A stretch of 44,977 nucleotides of DNA from Acuticoccus mangrovi (GCF_016411865.1 NZ_JAEKJA010000033.1:1-44977), one strand, 5' to 3'. Positions 8,618 through 17,167 are shown, numbered from the stretch's first letter. The notes: generated by a model not told the origin, from the sequence alone. Numbers and translations: made by a program.

Positions 8618-10915
8618 TCAGCCGAGGCCGCGCGGGACGAACTCCGGCGGACGGGACACGCGGACCTCGGGCAGCTCTCCCGTGTAGCGCTCCACCTCCA
8701 CGAGCACGCTCTGCGCCGCCGGCGCGCACGACAACGCCGACGTGCCGAGATCGTGGGTGAGGACGTTGACGTTGCCGTGGACGTCGAGGCTGCCGCCGCC
8801 GTCCACCGGATCGTACCAGGCGCCGGTCGCCATCTGCACGACGCCCGGCCTGATCGCAGCGCTCGTCAGAAGACCGGCGAGGCAGGCGCCGCGGTCGTTG
8901 TAGACGCGCACCACGTCGCCGTCGGCGAGGCCGCGCTCGGCCGCGTCGGCGGGGTTCATGCGCAGCGGCTCGCGCCCGTCGATCTTGCTGTCGCGCGCCT
9001 CGCCCAGCATGTCGAGCTGGCTGTGGAGGCGGGTGCGAGGCTGATTCGAGATGAGGTGCAGCGGCAGCCGCTCGGCGAGGGGAGCGCCGAGCCACTCGCG
9101 CGGCGCGATCCACGTCGGGTGGCCGGGGCAGTCCTCGAGGCCGAAGCCCGCGATGGTCGCACTGGCGATCTCGATGCGCCCCGACGGCGTCGCCAGAGGA
9201 TGGCGCTCGGGATCGGCACGGAACTCCGCCATCGCGACGTGCGGCGTCTCCTCCTCGGGAAGCTCCACCAAACCGCTCGACCAGAACGCGTCGAACGGCG
9301 GCAGCGTCACGCCGCGAGGCACGTTCGCCGCGCGCGCTTCCTCGTAAAGATGCGCCAGCCAGGCCATCTCGTCCCGCCCCTCGGTGAAGGCCTCGGCGAA
9401 GCCGAGCCGCCGCGCGAGATCGGTGAAGATCGCGAAATCGTCCCGTGCCCCCGCGAAGGGCGGGACCACCTGGCGCATCACCGTCATGAAGCGGTCGCGC
9501 GAGTTGGACGCGATGTCGTTGCGCTCGAGCGTCGTGGTGGCGGGCAGGACGATGTCGGAGAAGCGCGCCGTCGACGTCCAGCTGATCTCGTGCACCACGA
9601 TGGTGTCCGGCCGCTGGAACGCGCGCACCAGGCGGTTGAGGTCCTGATGATGGTGGAAGGGGTTGCCCCCCGCCCAGTAGATCAGCCGCGTCTCGGGCAA
9701 GGTGATCTCGCGGCCGTTGTAGCGCAGCTCGGCACCGGGATTGAGGAGGAGATCGGCGATGCGGGCCACCGGGATCGTGCTCTTCGCCGGGTTCGGCGGC
9801 GCCTTGAGGTTGACCGCCGACACCCGCCGCCCGGTCGAGCCGATGCCGTTGGTGGCGCCGTAGCCGAAGCCGATGCCACCGCCCGGAAGACCGATCTGGC
9901 CAAGCATCGCCGCGAGCGCGATCGCCGCCCAGTAGGACTGCTCGCCGAAGTCGGCGCGCTGGATCGACCAGCTGAGGGCGATCATCGTGCGCTGCCGGAC
10001 CATCGCGCGGGCGAGGCTGCGGATCTCCTCGGCGTCGATCCCGGTGATCGAGGCCGCCCAGTCCGCGCCGAAACCGCCCGGACGCCCTTCGATGAGGTGC
10101 TGCGCGAAGGTCTCGAAGCCGACGCAGTGGGTGGCGAGAAAGTGCCGATCGTGGAGGTCCTCCACGACGAGCGTGTGGGCGAGGGCGAGAATGAGCGCGG
10201 TGTCGGTCCCGGGGCGGATCGGCCACCACTCCCCCTTCTGCCAGTCCCCGACATCGTCGCGGATCGGGCTGACATTGACGAGGCGCATGCCGCGCTCGGC
10301 CGCCGCCGCCGTCCAGTGGCGCAACGTGTGGTCGCCGCAGCCGCCCGACTCGATCTGCGCGTTCTTCCAGGGCGTCCCGCCGAAGGCGAGCATCAGCTCG
10401 GTGTCCTCGGCGATCGAGCGCCAGCTCGTCGCCTGGCCCGTGAGCACCTCGTTGCTGCCGAGGATGTGCGGCAGCAGCACCATCGCCGCGCCGTAGCTGT
10501 AGTTGTTGACCTGGTCGGTGGCGCCGCCGAAGAGGTTGATGAAGCGCTTCAGCTGGGTCTTCGCATGGTGGAAGCGTCCGGCGCTCGCCCAGCCGTAGGA
10601 CCCGGCGAAGATCGCCGTGTTGCCGTGCTCGGCCCGCACCCGCGTGAGCTCCGCGGCGAGGAGGTCGAGCGCCTCGTCCCACTCGACCTCGACGAAGGGC
10701 TCGCGGCCGCGCCCTTGCGGATTCGCCCCCGGCCCATGCTCGAGCCAGGAGCGGCGAATGGCCGGCCGACGCACGCGCAGCGGACTGTCGTAGAGCTCGG
10801 CGAGGCCGCGCAGCACCGGGCTCGGGTCGCGGTCGCGCTCGAACGGGGTCAGGCTGACGCGCCCGTCCTGCGCCTCGGCGCGGAAGGCGCCCCAGTGGGA
10901 GTTGGACAGCGTCAT
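8618..10915 (-). CDS. Molybdopterin oxidoreductase, BisC/TorA/DMSO-reductase type
   Basis: A 765-residue bis-MGD enzyme of the serine-ligand class. The segment GSYGWASAGRFHH contains the serine that ligates molybdenum in DMSO, TMAO and biotin sulfoxide reductases. Downstream blocks (LIYWAGGNPFHHHQDLNR, VLPATTTLERNDI, the C-terminal dinucleotide-binding domain LISNQPRTRLHSQLD and GDVVRVYNDRG) follow the family order. There is no twin-arginine signal and no N-terminal iron-sulfur cysteine motif, so it is probably cytoplasmic, as BisC is. BisC-like enzymes reduce biotin sulfoxide or methionine sulfoxide. No cognate cytochrome or chaperone gene lies nearby, which again fits a stand-alone BisC-type enzyme. 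TMAO- or other S/N-oxide reduction cannot be excluded. Confidence 0.88.
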   Translation of the reverse strand: MTLSNSHWGAFRAEAQDGRVSLTPFERDRDPSPVLRGLAELYDSPLRVRRPAIRRSWLEHGPGANPQGRGREPFVEVEWDEALDLLAAELTRVRAEHGNTAIFAGSYGWASAGRFHHAKTQLKRFINLFGGATDQVNNYSYGAAMVLLPHILGSNEVLTGQATSWRSIAEDTELMLAFGGTPWKNAQIESGGCGDHTLRHWTAAAAERGMRLVNVSPIRDDVGDWQKGEWWPIRPGTDTALILALAHTLVVEDLHDRHFLATHCVGFETFAQHLIEGRPGGFGADWAASITGIDAEEIRSLARAMVRQRTMIALSWSIQRADFGEQSYWAAIALAAMLGQIGLPGGGIGFGYGATNGIGSTGRRVSAVNLKAPPNPAKSTIPVARIADLLLNPGAELRYNGREITLPETRLIYWAGGNPFHHHQDLNRLVRAFQRPDTIVVHEISWTSTARFSDIVLPATTTLERNDIASNSRDRFMTVMRQVVPPFAGARDDFAIFTDLARRLGFAEAFTEGRDEMAWLAHLYEEARAANVPRGVTLPPFDAFWSSGLVELPEEETPHVAMAEFRADPERHPLATPSGRIEIASATIAGFGLEDCPGHPTWIAPREWLGAPLAERLPLHLISNQPRTRLHSQLDMLGEARDSKIDGREPLRMNPADAAERGLADGDVVRVYNDRGACLAGLLTSAAIRPGVVQMATGAWYDPVDGGGSLDVHGNVNVLTHDLGTSALSCAPAAQSVLVEVERYTGELPEVRVSRPPEFVPRGLG

Positions 10916-11099
10916 GGGCCTCTCCGCAGGTTCGAACGGGCGCGATGCCCGGGGGCATTCAGATATGATCCATGCCCCGATCGGCCGGCCGCCTCAAGCG
11001 CGAAGCGGCCGGCAACCGTCAGAGCGTGCAGGATAATCCTGAAATGCGCCGAACCGACGGCTCGACGACGCCGCGCGTCGCGTGGGCGTCCAGCCGCGT

Positions 11100-11927
11100 C
11101 TACGACGCGAGGAACGCCGCCATCTCGCTGTGGAACTCCTGCGGATGCTCCATGTAGGGGACGTGGCCGCACGCCTCGAGGACGACGAGGCGACTGTCCG
11201 GAATGCGCCGGTTTCCCGCCTCGTGCGATTCGACCGTGGCGCGGATGTCGTTCCGCCCGGTGATGATGAGCGTCGGAACCGAGATCATCTCCAGCCGCGG
11301 CCGCGCCTGCCCCTCGCCCGAGGCGAGCGAGTCGATATAGGCGGCGAGGATCTCCTTGAACGCCGCGAAACGATCCGGCAGCGCATAGGAGATCAGCTGG
11401 GTGAGGAGGATCTCTTCGGCGACCGAGGCCGGATCGGCGCAGATGTTGGCGATGCGCGTGCGACAGCTCTCGAGCGTCGGGGCGGCCATCGCGCCGCTCG
11501 CATTCTCCAGAATCTTGAGGAGCGCGGTCCGCTGCTTGTCGGGCTCCTGGAAGGTGCCGCCGCTGCCCACGATCACCAGCTTGCCGACGCGCTCCGGCGA
11601 CGACAGGGTCATGAGGCTCGCGATTAGCCCACCATAGGACGAGCCGACGACGGTGTAGCGCGCGTCGGTCTCGCCGTCGATCAACGCCGTCAGATGCTCG
11701 GCGAACAGGGTCTGCGGCGTCCGCCCGGCCAGCGGAATGTGGTCGGAAAAGCCGTGCCCGGGCAGATCGACGGCAATCACCCGATGGGTCTGCGCCAGTA
11801 CGTCGATGTTGCGGTAGAAGATATCGGCCGAATGCCCGATGCCGTGGATGAGCACGACCAACGGCCCCGCCCCGGCCTCGAGAAGTCGCGTGCGATATCC
11901 CCCGGACCACACGAACCTAGCCCTCAT
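11100..11927 (-). CDS. Alpha/beta hydrolase, possible C-C bond hydrolase
   Basis: A 275-residue alpha/beta-fold hydrolase. The ATG at 11927 (MRARFVWSGGYRTRLLEAG) is preferred to a GTG nine codons upstream. It has the oxyanion segment LIHGIGHSADIFYRN, the nucleophile elbow GSSYGG with Ser97, an acid in TGRNDI (about residue 225) and the catalytic His in CGHVPYMEHP (about residue 254). The overall pattern resembles meta-cleavage-product hydrolases (MhpC/BphD group) as well as esterases. It is the last gene of a leftward operon after a VOC protein, and a dioxygenase-plus-hydrolase pair would make sense in ring cleavage. That reading is inference; a simple esterase role is possible. Confidence 0.85.
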   Translation of the reverse strand: MRARFVWSGGYRTRLLEAGAGPLVVLIHGIGHSADIFYRNIDVLAQTHRVIAVDLPGHGFSDHIPLAGRTPQTLFAEHLTALIDGETDARYTVVGSSYGGLIASLMTLSSPERVGKLVIVGSGGTFQEPDKQRTALLKILENASGAMAAPTLESCRTRIANICADPASVAEEILLTQLISYALPDRFAAFKEILAAYIDSLASGEGQARPRLEMISVPTLIITGRNDIRATVESHEAGNRRIPDSRLVVLEACGHVPYMEHPQEFHSEMAAFLAS

Positions 11928-12029
11928 CGCCCTGTCTTTCTTCCTTCGAGCCACTGATGCGCGCCGCGAGGAGGCGGCCGTCGTCGCGGCCCCTCCCCGT
12001 CGTCGATCGGCGCGGCCGCGCCGACGGCG

Positions 12030-13058
12030 CTACGCCACGTTCGACTTGGCGGCGGCGGTCATCTTCTTCAGCCGGGCGACCTCCTCGACGATCGACGCGC
12101 CATGCTCTTCCAGGAGGCGGCTCGCGGGCTCCGTGGAATAGACGAGCGGGATGCCGTCGGGGTCGAGGACGACGAGCGCACCGCGGTCGCCGTCGCCGAT
12201 GACCGTCGCGTTGATGCCCTGCGCCCGGAGCGCCGCGAGCGACGTCGCGATCGGCTGACCCTCGTGCACCTGGACCCCGCCGAAGAGGAGCCGCACGTCT
12301 GGCACCTCGTCGGTCTCGACGAGGCAGACGTCGCAGCGGCCGGGCTCCGCTCCGCTGAGGACGGCGATCTTGTCGGCCTCGTTGATGGAGGTGACGCTCA
12401 TGCCGAGCTTTTCGGTGTAGTAGGCGACCGACGCGGCGAGATCCTTCACCGGCAGCCCCGCGTAGGCGACGTTGCGGGCGCGGATCGGCGCGCTGCCGCT
12501 CTCGAAGAGCTCGGCGGCGGGGCCGCCCTTGCGCTCGGCGAACGGCTCGCTCGCGTCGGGGTCCCAATCGCCGCTGATCAGCTCACCGACATTGTTGGCG
12601 TAGACCGCCTGCCAATCGTCGGTGACGTCGGCGTAGAACTCCAGCGTGAACCCGTTCAGCTCGCTCAAATAGAGGCTATGGGCGATCAGATGATCGGTGG
12701 TGCGATTGATCTTCAGGCCGCGTTCCTGGGCACGGTGGTAGGAGTCGACGAGCTGCTTCTCGGTCTCCATCTCGAAGCCCAGGTGGTTGAGCCCCGGATA
12801 GCGGCCGCGCCCCGACGAGGCCTGCACGTGGCCGCCCCGTCCGATGCGGGCCTTCTCCATCGTCTCCATGAGACCCAGATCGTGATGGGTGTTGCCGTTG
12901 CTCATGAAGATCATCGAGATGCCGGGCTCTCTGAACACCTCCTTGAACCCGCACACGTCGGCATAGAACTTCCCCGATCGCTCGAGGTCGCTGACGAAGA
13001 TGTTGAGGTGGGCGAGTCGATAGGGGGCGAGCAAGATGGAATTCGATGTCGTGGACAT
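12030..13058 (-). CDS. VOC family protein, extradiol-dioxygenase-like
   Basis: A 342-residue protein with two vicinal-oxygen-chelate modules. The first (about 10-150) has a full candidate metal triad: His in YRLAHLNIFVSDL, His in GLNHLGFEMET and Glu in GFTLEFYADV, the pattern of the catalytic half of type I extradiol dioxygenases and related lyases. The second module (about 190-310) has the fold (NVAYAGLPVKDLAASVAYY) but lacks the first His and the final Glu (GIPLVYS), so it looks non-catalytic. It sits between an ABC importer and a hydrolase, suggesting oxidation of an imported compound. GGAG precedes the ATG at 13058. Glyoxalase- or isomerase-type chemistry is an alternative. Confidence 0.8.
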   Translation of the reverse strand: MSTTSNSILLAPYRLAHLNIFVSDLERSGKFYADVCGFKEVFREPGISMIFMSNGNTHHDLGLMETMEKARIGRGGHVQASSGRGRYPGLNHLGFEMETEKQLVDSYHRAQERGLKINRTTDHLIAHSLYLSELNGFTLEFYADVTDDWQAVYANNVGELISGDWDPDASEPFAERKGGPAAELFESGSAPIRARNVAYAGLPVKDLAASVAYYTEKLGMSVTSINEADKIAVLSGAEPGRCDVCLVETDEVPDVRLLFGGVQVHEGQPIATSLAALRAQGINATVIGDGDRGALVVLDPDGIPLVYSTEPASRLLEEHGASIVEEVARLKKMTAAAKSNVA

Positions 13059-13088
13059 GGATTGTCTCCAACGAAACGGGGTGAACTC

Positions 13089-13907
13089 TCAGTGGGCTGC
13101 GGCGGGGCGGCCCGTCGGGACGGCCGCGGTCGACCGTCGCCGCGAGACGTGCCAGGGAACGCAGGCGTGCTCCGCCATTTCGACCAGGTAGAAGAGCAGT
13201 GTGCCGGCCACCGCGAGCAGGATGATCGCGGCGAACACGCGGCTCGTATCGAAGCTTGCCTGCGAGGAAATGATCACGTAGCCGAGCCCGCTCTGGGAGG
13301 CGACGAACTCGCCGACGATCGCCCCGATGAAGGCGAAGGAGATCCCGACCTTGAGGCCGGCGAACACGCTCGGCAGCGCGTGCGGGAAGCGGATCTTCCA
13401 CAGCATCTGCCGGCGGCTGGCGCGGAAGGACCGCGCGAGGTCGAGCATGTCGGGATCGGTCGACTTGAGGCCGAGCACCGTGTCGATGACGATCGGGAAC
13501 AGCGCGATCATCAGCGCGACGGCGATCTTCGGCTCGATGCCCGTCCCGAGCCACAGGACGAACAGCGGGGCGAGCGCGACCTTCGGGATCGCGTTCAAGG
13601 TGACGAGGACGGTATAGAGCGTCTGCTCGACGAAGCGCGACGAGACGATGCCGATCGCCATGACGATGCCCAGCACGACGGCACCGGCGAAGCCGAGCGC
13701 GGTCTCGAGCAGCGTGTGCAGCGTGTGGCCGACATACCAGCCCGGATTGCGCCAGAGCTCGACGAGCACGTCGGACACCGGCGGCAGCAGGAACGCCTTG
13801 ATCCCGAACAGGCGGACGACGCCCTCCCACACCGCGAGCATCGCCAGGATCACCAGGACGACGTTCGCGACGCGGCCGGCGCGGGAGGACCAGAAAGTCG
13901 ACGTCAT
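13089..13907 (-). CDS. ABC transporter permease, SsuC/TauC/ThiX type
   Basis: A 272-residue inner-membrane permease with about six transmembrane segments. ATG at 13907 overlaps the stop of the ATPase gene (13904-13907), so translation is coupled. The BPD_transp_1 coupling region with the EAA-like loop is seen in DLARSFRASRRQMLWKIRFP followed by ALPSVFAGLKVGISFAF. The form is that of permeases for nitrate/sulfonate/taurine and hydroxymethylpyrimidine uptake. Together with the ATPase and binding protein it forms a complete importer. The C-terminal tail after the last helix is unusually rich in Arg and Ala. Confidence 0.92.
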   Translation of the reverse strand: MTSTFWSSRAGRVANVVLVILAMLAVWEGVVRLFGIKAFLLPPVSDVLVELWRNPGWYVGHTLHTLLETALGFAGAVVLGIVMAIGIVSSRFVEQTLYTVLVTLNAIPKVALAPLFVLWLGTGIEPKIAVALMIALFPIVIDTVLGLKSTDPDMLDLARSFRASRRQMLWKIRFPHALPSVFAGLKVGISFAFIGAIVGEFVASQSGLGYVIISSQASFDTSRVFAAIILLAVAGTLLFYLVEMAEHACVPWHVSRRRSTAAVPTGRPAAAH

Positions 13908-14734
13908 GTGCCGCTCTTCTTCATGATGCCCAGAAGCTCGAAGGTGGAGCGGAGGCGACGGGTGTAGCCGGTGAATTCCGGCGTCTCGCGCAGCGCCAGC
14001 GTGCGCGGGCGCGGCAGGTCGATGTCGACGACGTCGGCGATGCGCCCCGGTTGCCGCGCCATCACGATGACGCGGCTCGACAGGAACACCGCCTCGGCGA
14101 TGCTGTGGGTGATGAAGAGCACCGTCTTCGACGACTTCTCCCAGATCCGCTCGAGCTCCATGTTGAGCTCGTCGCGCGTGATCGCGTCGAGGGCGCCGAA
14201 CGGCTCGTCCATCAGGAGAAGTTCCGGATCGAGGAGCAGGCCCCGGCAGATGGCGACGCGCTGGCGCATGCCGCCGGAGAGCTCCCAGGGGTAGCGCGAG
14301 CCGTAGCCGTCGAGCCCGAGATCGGCGAGGAGTTGCAGGGCGCGTGGCCGCCAGTCGGCACGGTTGAGCCGGCGGAATTCCGCCGGCAGCAGGACGTTGT
14401 CGAGAACGGTCCGCCAGTCCAACAGGACGTCCCGCTGAAACACGAAGCCGGTGTTGGCCGGCGGCTGGCGGACGGCCTCGCCGGCGATCTCGACGGTGCC
14501 GCCGGTGATGGGCTCGAGGCCCGCAACGCACTTGAGCAGGGTGCTCTTGCCGCAGCCGGAGGGGCCGAGAATGCTGACGAACTCGCCCTTGTGGACATCG
14601 AGATCGATGCCCTGAAGGGCCGTCACGTCGCCCCGGCCCGACCGGTAGACCTTGTCGAGCCCCGCGAGGTGGATGTAGGGCGCCGCCGTCATCTGATTCG
14701 CGAGACTCTTGTGTTGAACGGCGGGGCGGCTCAT
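13904..14734 (-). CDS. ABC transporter ATP-binding protein, SsuB/TauB type
   Basis: A 276-residue ATPase with all motifs intact: Walker A GPSGCGKST, Q-loop FVFQRDVLLDW, signature LSGGMRQR, Walker B LLLMDEPFGALD, and the switch His in FITHSIAEA. These are typical of the nitrate/sulfonate/taurine importer family. Its ATG (14734) overlaps the stop of the binding-protein gene by four bases, and its stop overlaps the permease start by four. The N-terminal extension of about 15 residues before TAAPYIHLAGLDKVYR could be shortened by a second Met at residue 15, but the coupled overlap argues for the first ATG. Confidence 0.95.
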   Translation of the reverse strand: MSRPAVQHKSLANQMTAAPYIHLAGLDKVYRSGRGDVTALQGIDLDVHKGEFVSILGPSGCGKSTLLKCVAGLEPITGGTVEIAGEAVRQPPANTGFVFQRDVLLDWRTVLDNVLLPAEFRRLNRADWRPRALQLLADLGLDGYGSRYPWELSGGMRQRVAICRGLLLDPELLLMDEPFGALDAITRDELNMELERIWEKSSKTVLFITHSIAEAVFLSSRVIVMARQPGRIADVVDIDLPRPRTLALRETPEFTGYTRRLRSTFELLGIMKKSGT

Positions 14735-15723
14735 TTCGGCGAGAATTCCGTCGTGTACATCTCGCTGGCCGTGGCCGACGCGGGGATCAGCTCCAGGCGC
14801 TTCAGCGTCGCGACCGTCTCGTCCCAGTCGGCGGCGCTCATGTAGCCGACCGGCTTGCCCTTGCTGTCCTCGGAGTCGAGGAACTTCGCGTGGCTCTCGA
14901 ACATCGCGAGGGTCGTGTCGTAGTCGAGCCGTGCGTCGGGCCGCAGCTCGATGATCGCCTTCACCGCTTCGTCGGCGTGACCGTCGATCGCATACTGATA
15001 GGCGCGCGAGGTCACCTCGACGAAGGCTTTGAGCGCGTCCGCCTTGTCCTCGATCGTGGCGTCGTTGGCGATCAGCCCGAAGTCGAGGATCTTCTGGCCG
15101 AAATCGTAGAAGCTAACCGTCTCGATCTCGTTCTTGCCGGCGAGCAGCCCGAGATAGTAGGGCACCGGGCCGACGGCGGCGTCGCCCTTGCCGCTGAGGA
15201 CGCTCGAGACCTTGGCGGAGGAGTCGACGCCGACCATCTTGACGTCGGAGAGCGACATGCCGCCCGCCGTGAGGAAGCCCTGGAAGACCTGCGCTTCGAT
15301 CGAGCTGGTGTTGTAGAGTATCTCTTTGCCGCGGAAGTCGGCGGGCTCCTTCAACGTGCTGCCCTCGCTGAGGATCAGCCCGTAGATGTTACGGTGCAGG
15401 ATGCTGGCGATCGCCTTCACCGGAACGCCCTTCGCCACCGCGATCGCCATCGCGCCGAGCGAAGTGAAGCCGACATCGGTCTGTTCGGCGCCCACCAGGT
15501 TGATGGTGTTCGCGGTGCCCTTGCCGTCCCGGATGGTCAGGTTGACGCCGGCGTCTTCGTACCAGCCATTCTTGAGCGCCAGATAGAACGGCGCGTGGAA
15601 CCCGTGCGGCGCGAACTCCGTCGTGAGGGTGAGGTCTTCGAGGGAAGAGTCCGCATGTGCCGACCAGCCGAAAACCGAGGCCAGAGCGCAGACGCCAAAC
15701 GCAACCAGGTATTTCGAGTTCAT
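14731..15723 (-). CDS. ABC transporter substrate-binding protein, NMT1/THI5-like
   Basis: A 330-residue periplasmic binding protein. The ATG at 15723 is chosen because a good signal peptide follows directly (MNSKYLVAFGVCALAS, cleavage near SAHA-DSS at about residue 24). The mature part starts LTLTTEFAPHGFHAPFYLALKNGW, then GVNLTIRDGKGTANTINLV and DVGFTSLGAMAIAVAKGVPVKAI, the layout of the NMT1/THI5-like family that binds pyrimidine, riboflavin-like, sulfonate or aromatic ligands. It is the first gene of the five-gene leftward operon, and operator-like repeats lie 80-230 bp upstream. The ligand is unknown, but the downstream VOC and hydrolase genes suggest a degradable organic ring compound. 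Confidence 0.92.
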   Translation of the reverse strand: MNSKYLVAFGVCALASVFGWSAHADSSLEDLTLTTEFAPHGFHAPFYLALKNGWYEDAGVNLTIRDGKGTANTINLVGAEQTDVGFTSLGAMAIAVAKGVPVKAIASILHRNIYGLILSEGSTLKEPADFRGKEILYNTSSIEAQVFQGFLTAGGMSLSDVKMVGVDSSAKVSSVLSGKGDAAVGPVPYYLGLLAGKNEIETVSFYDFGQKILDFGLIANDATIEDKADALKAFVEVTSRAYQYAIDGHADEAVKAIIELRPDARLDYDTTLAMFESHAKFLDSEDSKGKPVGYMSAADWDETVATLKRLELIPASATASEMYTTEFSPK

Positions 15724-15802
15724 CGTGGCTGTATCCTTCCAGGCCAGGCGCGGGCGCGGCATCGAGGTCCGTCCGAGGGACGATCGATTGTCGACGCCGA
15801 TT

Positions 15803-15812
15803 TTGAATACAA
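15803..15812. promoter_or_regulatory. Operator-like decamer, copy 1 (TTGAATACAA)
   Basis: TTGAATACAA lies 80 bp upstream of the binding-protein start. The same decamer occurs in opposite orientation at 15943-15952, near the GntR start. TTGnATnCAA-like near-palindromes are a common form of FCD GntR sites, so the pair probably marks regulator binding on both sides of the divergent promoter region. Confidence 0.6.
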
Positions 15813-15841
15813 AATTGCAGCCACTGGAGACCGGGTCAATC

Positions 15842-15859
15842 ACGATTCGTTCGAATCGT
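15842..15859. promoter_or_regulatory. Inverted repeat in divergent promoter region
   Basis: ACGATTCG-TT-CGAATCGT is a perfect inverted repeat with 8-bp arms, between the two TTGAATACAA decamers. It could be an additional regulator site for the ABC operon or the GntR gene. It is followed by an AT-rich stretch at 15876-15900 that may hold a -10 region. Confidence 0.5.
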
Positions 15860-15942
15860 TCCGCAAACGAGCGCAAATTATAGGCTTATATTGCCTAGAT
15901 TCAGGACAGCGTGGCATCTGGCTTGCAAGTTCGGAGGCAGCC

Positions 15943-15952
15943 TTGTATTCAA
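15943..15952. promoter_or_regulatory. Operator-like decamer, copy 2 (TTGTATTCAA)
   Basis: This is the reverse complement of the decamer at 15803-15812. It ends 27 bp before the GntR start codon, a position fitting autorepression. Confidence 0.6.
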
Positions 15953-15979
15953 TTTTCGCGGCAAGCTAGGAACTTCTCG

Positions 15980-16699
15980 ATGAGCGCGACCGATCCCTCT
16001 GGCACGCTGGGCGACACTGCGGCACGCGGCTTCTATCCTGAGATGGTCTACCAGCGCCTGCGGCTCGACATCCTCAACGCGACGTTCGAGCCCGGCACGA
16101 TCCTCCGGCAGCAGGAGCTCGCCGAGCGCTACCAGGTGAGCCGCGTTCCCCTTCGCGAGGCGATGACCCGGCTCACCGCGGAGGGGATGCTCATCCTGCG
16201 CCCCCGCCGCGGCTACGCCGTGATCTCGCTCGAGCCCGATCAGATCGTGGAGGTGTTCGAGCTCCGCGCGGTCATCGAGGAGCACGCCGGCTACGTCGCC
16301 GCGAGGGCGCGCACCAAGGACGATGTCCGACGTCTCGACGCGCTGATCGTCGCGATGGAGGCGCTCGATCCGGCGTCCGCCCGCTACGTCGACGACTGGT
16401 CGAGCCTCAACTACGATTTCCACGTCTGCCTCGTCGGCTCGACCCGGCGCGAGCGGCTCGCCCGCACCGCCGCCGCGCTCCGAGACACCGTGGAACCCTA
16501 CATCCGGATCGAGAGCCGGCTGACCGGCGACATGAAGCACGCCGAGCGCGAGCACCGGGAGATCGCGCAAGCCTTCAAGGCGGGAGACGCGACCAGCCTG
16601 GCGGCGCTGTGCCGGCAGCACGTGGAGCACACGGCGCAACGCCTGCTGCGCCAGATCAGGCAGCGCTCCGCCGCGACCAGCCCGACCCACCTCTCCTGA
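15980..16699 (+). CDS. GntR family regulator, FCD subfamily
   Basis: A 239-residue regulator with ATG at 15980 (MSATDPSGTLG) and a CTAGGA ribosome site at 15966-15971. The winged helix spans about residues 20-85 (MVYQRLRLDILNATFEPGTIL, then LAERYQVSRVPLREAMTRLTAEGML, and the wing LRPRRGYAVI). The C-terminal FCD domain has the metal or acid-ligand residues in ELRAVIEEHAG, SSLNYDFHVCL and AEREHREIAQAF. Such regulators usually respond to an organic acid intermediate. It is divergent from the ABC operon and 41 bp upstream of the Rid gene, so it probably controls both. Possible binding sites are the TTGAATACAA decamers upstream. Confidence 0.92.
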   Translation: MSATDPSGTLGDTAARGFYPEMVYQRLRLDILNATFEPGTILRQQELAERYQVSRVPLREAMTRLTAEGMLILRPRRGYAVISLEPDQIVEVFELRAVIEEHAGYVAARARTKDDVRRLDALIVAMEALDPASARYVDDWSSLNYDFHVCLVGSTRRERLARTAAALRDTVEPYIRIESRLTGDMKHAEREHREIAQAFKAGDATSLAALCRQHVEHTAQRLLRQIRQRSAATSPTHLS

Positions 16700-16740
16700 C
16701 AACGACCCGACCCATCGGCAACCAGAAAGGCCTTCACTGC

Positions 16741-17157
16741 ATGTCTGCCGCTGAATATCTCAATCCGCCCGGCCTCGCTCCCGCTCAGGGGGACTATTCG
16801 CAGGCCGGGACGGGCAACCCGAACACATTGGTCTTCGTGGCAGGCCAGCTGTCGGTCGGCACCAACGGCGACGTCGTCGGGGTGGGCGACTTCGCGGCGC
16901 AGTTCGAGCAGATCTTCGCCAATCTCGGCGCCCTGCTCAAAAGCCTCGGCCTCGACTTCTCGTCCGTGGTCAAGTTCACCACCTTCCTCACTGACGAGAA
17001 CGATCTCGACGCCTTCATGAAGCTTCGCGCCGAAGCCTTCCCCAAGATGTTCCCGACCGCCGACTTCCCGCCCAACACCCTGCTGATCGTCAAGCGCCTG
17101 GTGAAGCCGGAGTTCCTTCTGGAGGTGGAAGCCGTGGTGACCCGCGCCCCGGCCTAG
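16741..17157 (+). CDS. RidA/YjgF-like (Rid family) protein without Arg105
   Basis: A 138-residue protein of the Rid superfamily, with ATG at 16741 and GAAAGG about 8 bases upstream. The fold signatures are LVFVAGQLSVGTNGDVVGVGDF, IFANLGALLKSLGLDFSSVVKFTTFLTDE and the ending LLEVEAVV. RidA deaminates reactive enamine/imine intermediates using an arginine at the position of E. coli Arg105. Here the aligned segment is FPPNTLLIVKRL, with Asn in that place, so it belongs among the Rid branches without the catalytic Arg and need not be an imine deaminase. Such paralogues often sit in catabolic operons for amines or nitrogen heterocycles, which fits the neighbouring ABC-VOC-hydrolase operon. Confidence 0.85.
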   Translation: MSAAEYLNPPGLAPAQGDYSQAGTGNPNTLVFVAGQLSVGTNGDVVGVGDFAAQFEQIFANLGALLKSLGLDFSSVVKFTTFLTDENDLDAFMKLRAEAFPKMFPTADFPPNTLLIVKRLVKPEFLLEVEAVVTRAPA

Positions 17158-17167
17158 CCTCCCACGG

